DNA from: Mesorhizobium sp. B2-3-4
GTDB lineage: Bacteria; Pseudomonadota; Alphaproteobacteria; Rhizobiales; Rhizobiaceae
Direction of reading: 5' to 3'
Length of the DNA: 64,000 bases
NCBI RefSeq assembly: GCF_006442315.1
Contig: NZ_VFVY01000001.1
Location: 248,001-312,000 of the forward strand
The notes below the pieces were generated by a model. The model ran no database searches, was not told the DNA's origin, and saw nothing but the letters and a program-made list of their open reading frames with translations. Shown piece by piece: positions 62,102 to 64,000 of this stretch. The translations under genes were made by a program, and so were the position numbers. How positions within the stretch are numbered: position 1 is the stretch's first letter; every line of letters starts with the position of its first letter.

Positions 62102-62512
62102 CTATTCGACAAGAAAGGCGCTGGCGCGGTCGCGCATCGGCTCATCCAACGCCACGGAGGCTCTGGCCGCGAGGTCGAAGCGCACGCTGGTCGTCCGGCT
62201 CGATGCATGGACGATGCCATCGATCGATCCCGACATCACCTGTTCGAAAGTGATGGAGGTGCGGCCGATCTTCACCACATGCGAGCGGATGGTAAGGAGC
62301 GAACCGGCCTTGGTCTCATGGCGATAGTCGATTTCGGTGCGCACGTCGGCCCATCCGGTCGCCGAGGCATGGTCCTGTCCGGCGATATGGCCAAGCAACT
62401 GGAAACTGGCGTCGTCGAACATCGCGGCGTAGTGGCGCACGTTCATGTGCCCCATCACATCGCACATCCAGGGATGCGCGACGCCCACGAAGGTGTCGAG
62501 GGATTTGCTCAT
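62102..62512 (-). CDS. Hotdog-fold thioesterase
   Basis: This 136-residue 4HBT-type protein has TFVGVAHPWMCDVMGHMNVR with the catalytic Asp-x3-His-x-Asn and FRASTRT-like strands (HETKAGSLLTIRSHVVKIG). It would hydrolyse an acyl-CoA. ATG 62512 matches the family; the longer frame is unlikely. It is convergent with the LysR gene and its substrate is unknown. Confidence 0.85.
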   Translation of the reverse strand: MSKSLDTFVGVAHPWMCDVMGHMNVRHYAAMFDDASFQLLGHIAGQDHASATGWADVRTEIDYRHETKAGSLLTIRSHVVKIGRTSITFEQVMSGSIDGIVHASSRTTSVRFDLAARASVALDEPMRDRASAFLVE

Positions 62513-62682
62513 GGGATATGCTCCGCGGTCATCTGAGATCGCAAACGCCATATCGAAACGCGTCGCGACAGGCAAACCGGTGGATGAAATGGCGAGGTGC
62601 TTCGATGCAGCCGGCATTCGTTAGCCGGGCTCTTGGCCCTCCTCAACAAACCCACTATCTCAGGGGAGGCGGCGGTTCCGCC

Positions 62683-62943
62683 ATGGGGATCGATATGCTG
62701 AGGGTGCAAAAGGTCAAGCTCGACGACATCTACGTGCCGACCGCGCGCAGGAAGACACTGCATCCCGAAACCGTCCGGCATCTGGCCGAGGACATATTGG
62801 AAAACGGTTTGAAGACGCCGATCCAGGTCCGCCACGACGGCAAACGCCACATTCTCGTTGAAGGCCTGCATCGGCTCGAAGCCGCAAAATGGCTCGGCGA
62901 GACCGAGATCGACGCCTATCTGGTGCAAGCCAAGCGCCACTGA
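62683..62943 (+). CDS. ParB/sulfiredoxin-like N-terminal domain mini-protein
   Basis: This 86-residue protein is only a ParB-N domain: KVKLDDIYVPTARRKTLHPE, VRHLAEDILENGLKTPIQVR and HILVEGLHRLEAAKWLGETE with the G-x-H-R-L-E-A motif. No helix-turn-helix or dimer domain follows, so it is not a partition ParB. Such stand-alone domains are found beside repair or modification genes. ATG 62695 is an alternative. Confidence 0.82.
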   Translation: MGIDMLRVQKVKLDDIYVPTARRKTLHPETVRHLAEDILENGLKTPIQVRHDGKRHILVEGLHRLEAAKWLGETEIDAYLVQAKRH

Positions 62944-63070
62944 GGCGGGGTCTCCTTCGCTCGAGGCACGCACGATCTCCAGAATTTTTCACCTGGCGTG
63001 TCGGGTCGCGTTGCATTGGCTCGTCCTTGGGACGGAAGCCAGATCAAACCGAATTTCTGAGGAGACCACA

Positions 63071-63556
63071 GTGGCCATCAAGCTAGACATCGCCCCCGCC
63101 AACGACCGCGAACTGGTTCTCGCCCGCATCATCGATGCACCGCGCGAGAACGTCTATCGCTGCTGGACCGACCCGACGCTGATCACGCAATGGTTCGCGC
63201 CAAAGCCGTGGACGACGCCGCGTGCCGAGATGGATGTGCGCACCGGCGGCAACAGCCTTGTCGTCATGGCCGGCCCTGACGGCAATGAATTTCCCAACCC
63301 TGGGGTTTTCCTGGAAGTCGTTCCGGGCAGGAAGATCGTTTTCACCGATGCCTATACAAAGGCGTGGGAGCCGTCGGAAAAACCGTTCATGACCGGCGTG
63401 CTGACCTTCGAGGACGAAGGCGAGGGCAAGACCCGCTACATCGCGCGCGTCCGGCACTGGAGCGTCGCTGACCGGGAACAGCACGAGGCGATGGGTTTTC
63501 ATACGGGTTGGGGGCAATGCACCGACCAGCTCGAAGACCTCGCCAAGACGCTCTGA
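63071..63556 (+). CDS. SRPBCC/AHSA1-family protein
   Basis: This 161-residue START-like ligand-binding protein has ARIIDAPRENVYRCWTDPTL, ITQWFAPKPWTTPRAEMDVR and HTGWGQCTDQLEDLAKTL, the family hallmark end. Function is unknown. GTG 63071 has an AGGAGA site. It lies 26 nt before the truncated hydrolase gene. Confidence 0.88.
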   Translation: MAIKLDIAPANDRELVLARIIDAPRENVYRCWTDPTLITQWFAPKPWTTPRAEMDVRTGGNSLVVMAGPDGNEFPNPGVFLEVVPGRKIVFTDAYTKAWEPSEKPFMTGVLTFEDEGEGKTRYIARVRHWSVADREQHEAMGFHTGWGQCTDQLEDLAKTL

Positions 63557-63582
63557 CATCGCCGGACCCGGAGGAGACGGAT

Positions 63583-64000
63583 ATGTCCAGAACCCTGTTT
63601 TTCGCCATTCTTGCCTCGGTCGCGGCGTTTTTCGCTTGCCCGGGCACCATCAATGCAGAGGAGACGAAGCCCGCCATGACCACCGAAACGAAAACGCTGC
63701 CGAAGCCGGAAAAATCCGGGCTGCTGCCGATCAACGGCGTGAATTACTATTACGCCGTCTATGGCAAGGGTGAGCCGCTGCTGCTGCTGCATGGTGGCCT
63801 TGGCTCCATCGACATGTTCGCGCCGATCCTGCCCAAGCTTGCCGAGAACCGCACCGTCATCGGGGTCGACCTGCAGGGGCACGGCCGCACCGCGCTTGGC
63901 GACCGGCCTTTCAGCCTGGAGGCGATCGGCGACGACATGGCTGGTATCGTCAAGACGCTCGGTTACGACAAAGTCGACGTCATGGGCTATTCGCTGGGCG
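63583..64000 (+). CDS. Secreted alpha/beta hydrolase, 5' part (runs off the window)
   Basis: The first 139 codons are present. A signal peptide (RTLFFAILASVAAFFACPGT) precedes an alpha/beta-hydrolase domain with INGVNYYYAVYGKGEPLLLL, HGGLGS oxyanion loop and VMGYSLG as nucleophile elbow at the window edge. GGAGGAGA lies upstream of ATG. The catalytic Asp and His lie outside the window. Confidence 0.85.
   Translation, partial: MSRTLFFAILASVAAFFACPGTINAEETKPAMTTETKTLPKPEKSGLLPINGVNYYYAVYGKGEPLLLLHGGLGSIDMFAPILPKLAENRTVIGVDLQGHGRTALGDRPFSLEAIGDDMAGIVKTLGYDKVDVMGYSLG

Overview
The window is a 64 kb chromosomal segment of a GC-rich alphaproteobacterium of the Rhizobiales, most probably Mesorhizobium or a close relative. 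This is inferred from protein character and gene order: purC-purS-purQ and a separate purL with a BolA gene behind it, a DUF1476 zeta-type F1-ATPase inhibitor, DUF1127 and DUF3008 small proteins, a TGA-N9-TCA (RirA-type) iron box, and rhizobial intergenic repeats. No species can be proved from the sequence alone.

Layout. 1-5.6 kb holds the 3' part of alaS, an SDR/membrane-protein pair, a glutathione transferase and icd. 5.77-10.3 kb is a visibly more AT-rich islet. It carries a minus-strand surface-glycan run (gene remnant with an amber codon, DegT-type aminotransferase, glycosyltransferase broken by a -1 frameshift on a TTTAAAT heptamer, hexapeptide acyltransferase) and a secreted beta-helix protein. 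10.3-18.6 kb is housekeeping: trmJ-murI, an RNB ribonuclease without cold-shock domains, rpsD, ttcA with an inositol-phosphatase gene, an MFS exporter and grxD. 18.7-22.7 kb is an iron-siderophore-type ABC operon under a putative iron box, lying between grxD and the BolA gene. 22.7-37 kb carries purL, purQ, purS, purC and purB interspersed with regulators and small proteins, including a MocR regulator with a perfect inverted-repeat operator candidate.

37.4-40.7 kb holds secreted, membrane and binding proteins and a P1 peptidase. 40.8-46.3 kb is a compact coxD/coxE/coxF-like maturation operon (flavin reductase, MoxR ATPase, VWA protein, two XdhC pieces, MoeA/MocA fusion) with no molybdenum hydroxylase structural gene in view. 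46.3-50 kb holds secreted and small proteins, a 54-residue DUF1127-like gene and a candidate small RNA ending in a perfect intrinsic terminator. 50.1-62.1 kb looks like a catabolic and uptake block: aldo/keto reductase, class V PLP enzyme, acetylpolyamine-amidohydrolase-like deacetylase, GNAT, BKACE-family enzyme, class III transaminase, N,N-dimethylformamidase-like protein, a complete polar amino-acid ABC importer and a divergent LysR regulator. The end carries a thioesterase, a ParB-like mini-protein, an SRPBCC protein and a truncated alpha/beta hydrolase.

The most interesting items are the slippery-site glycosyltransferase, the 52.5-61.1 kb amine/amide catabolic cluster, the orphan molybdenum-enzyme maturation operon, the candidate small RNA, and the grxD/BolA pair split by an iron importer. 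I see no tRNA, rRNA, CRISPR, prophage or intact insertion sequence.
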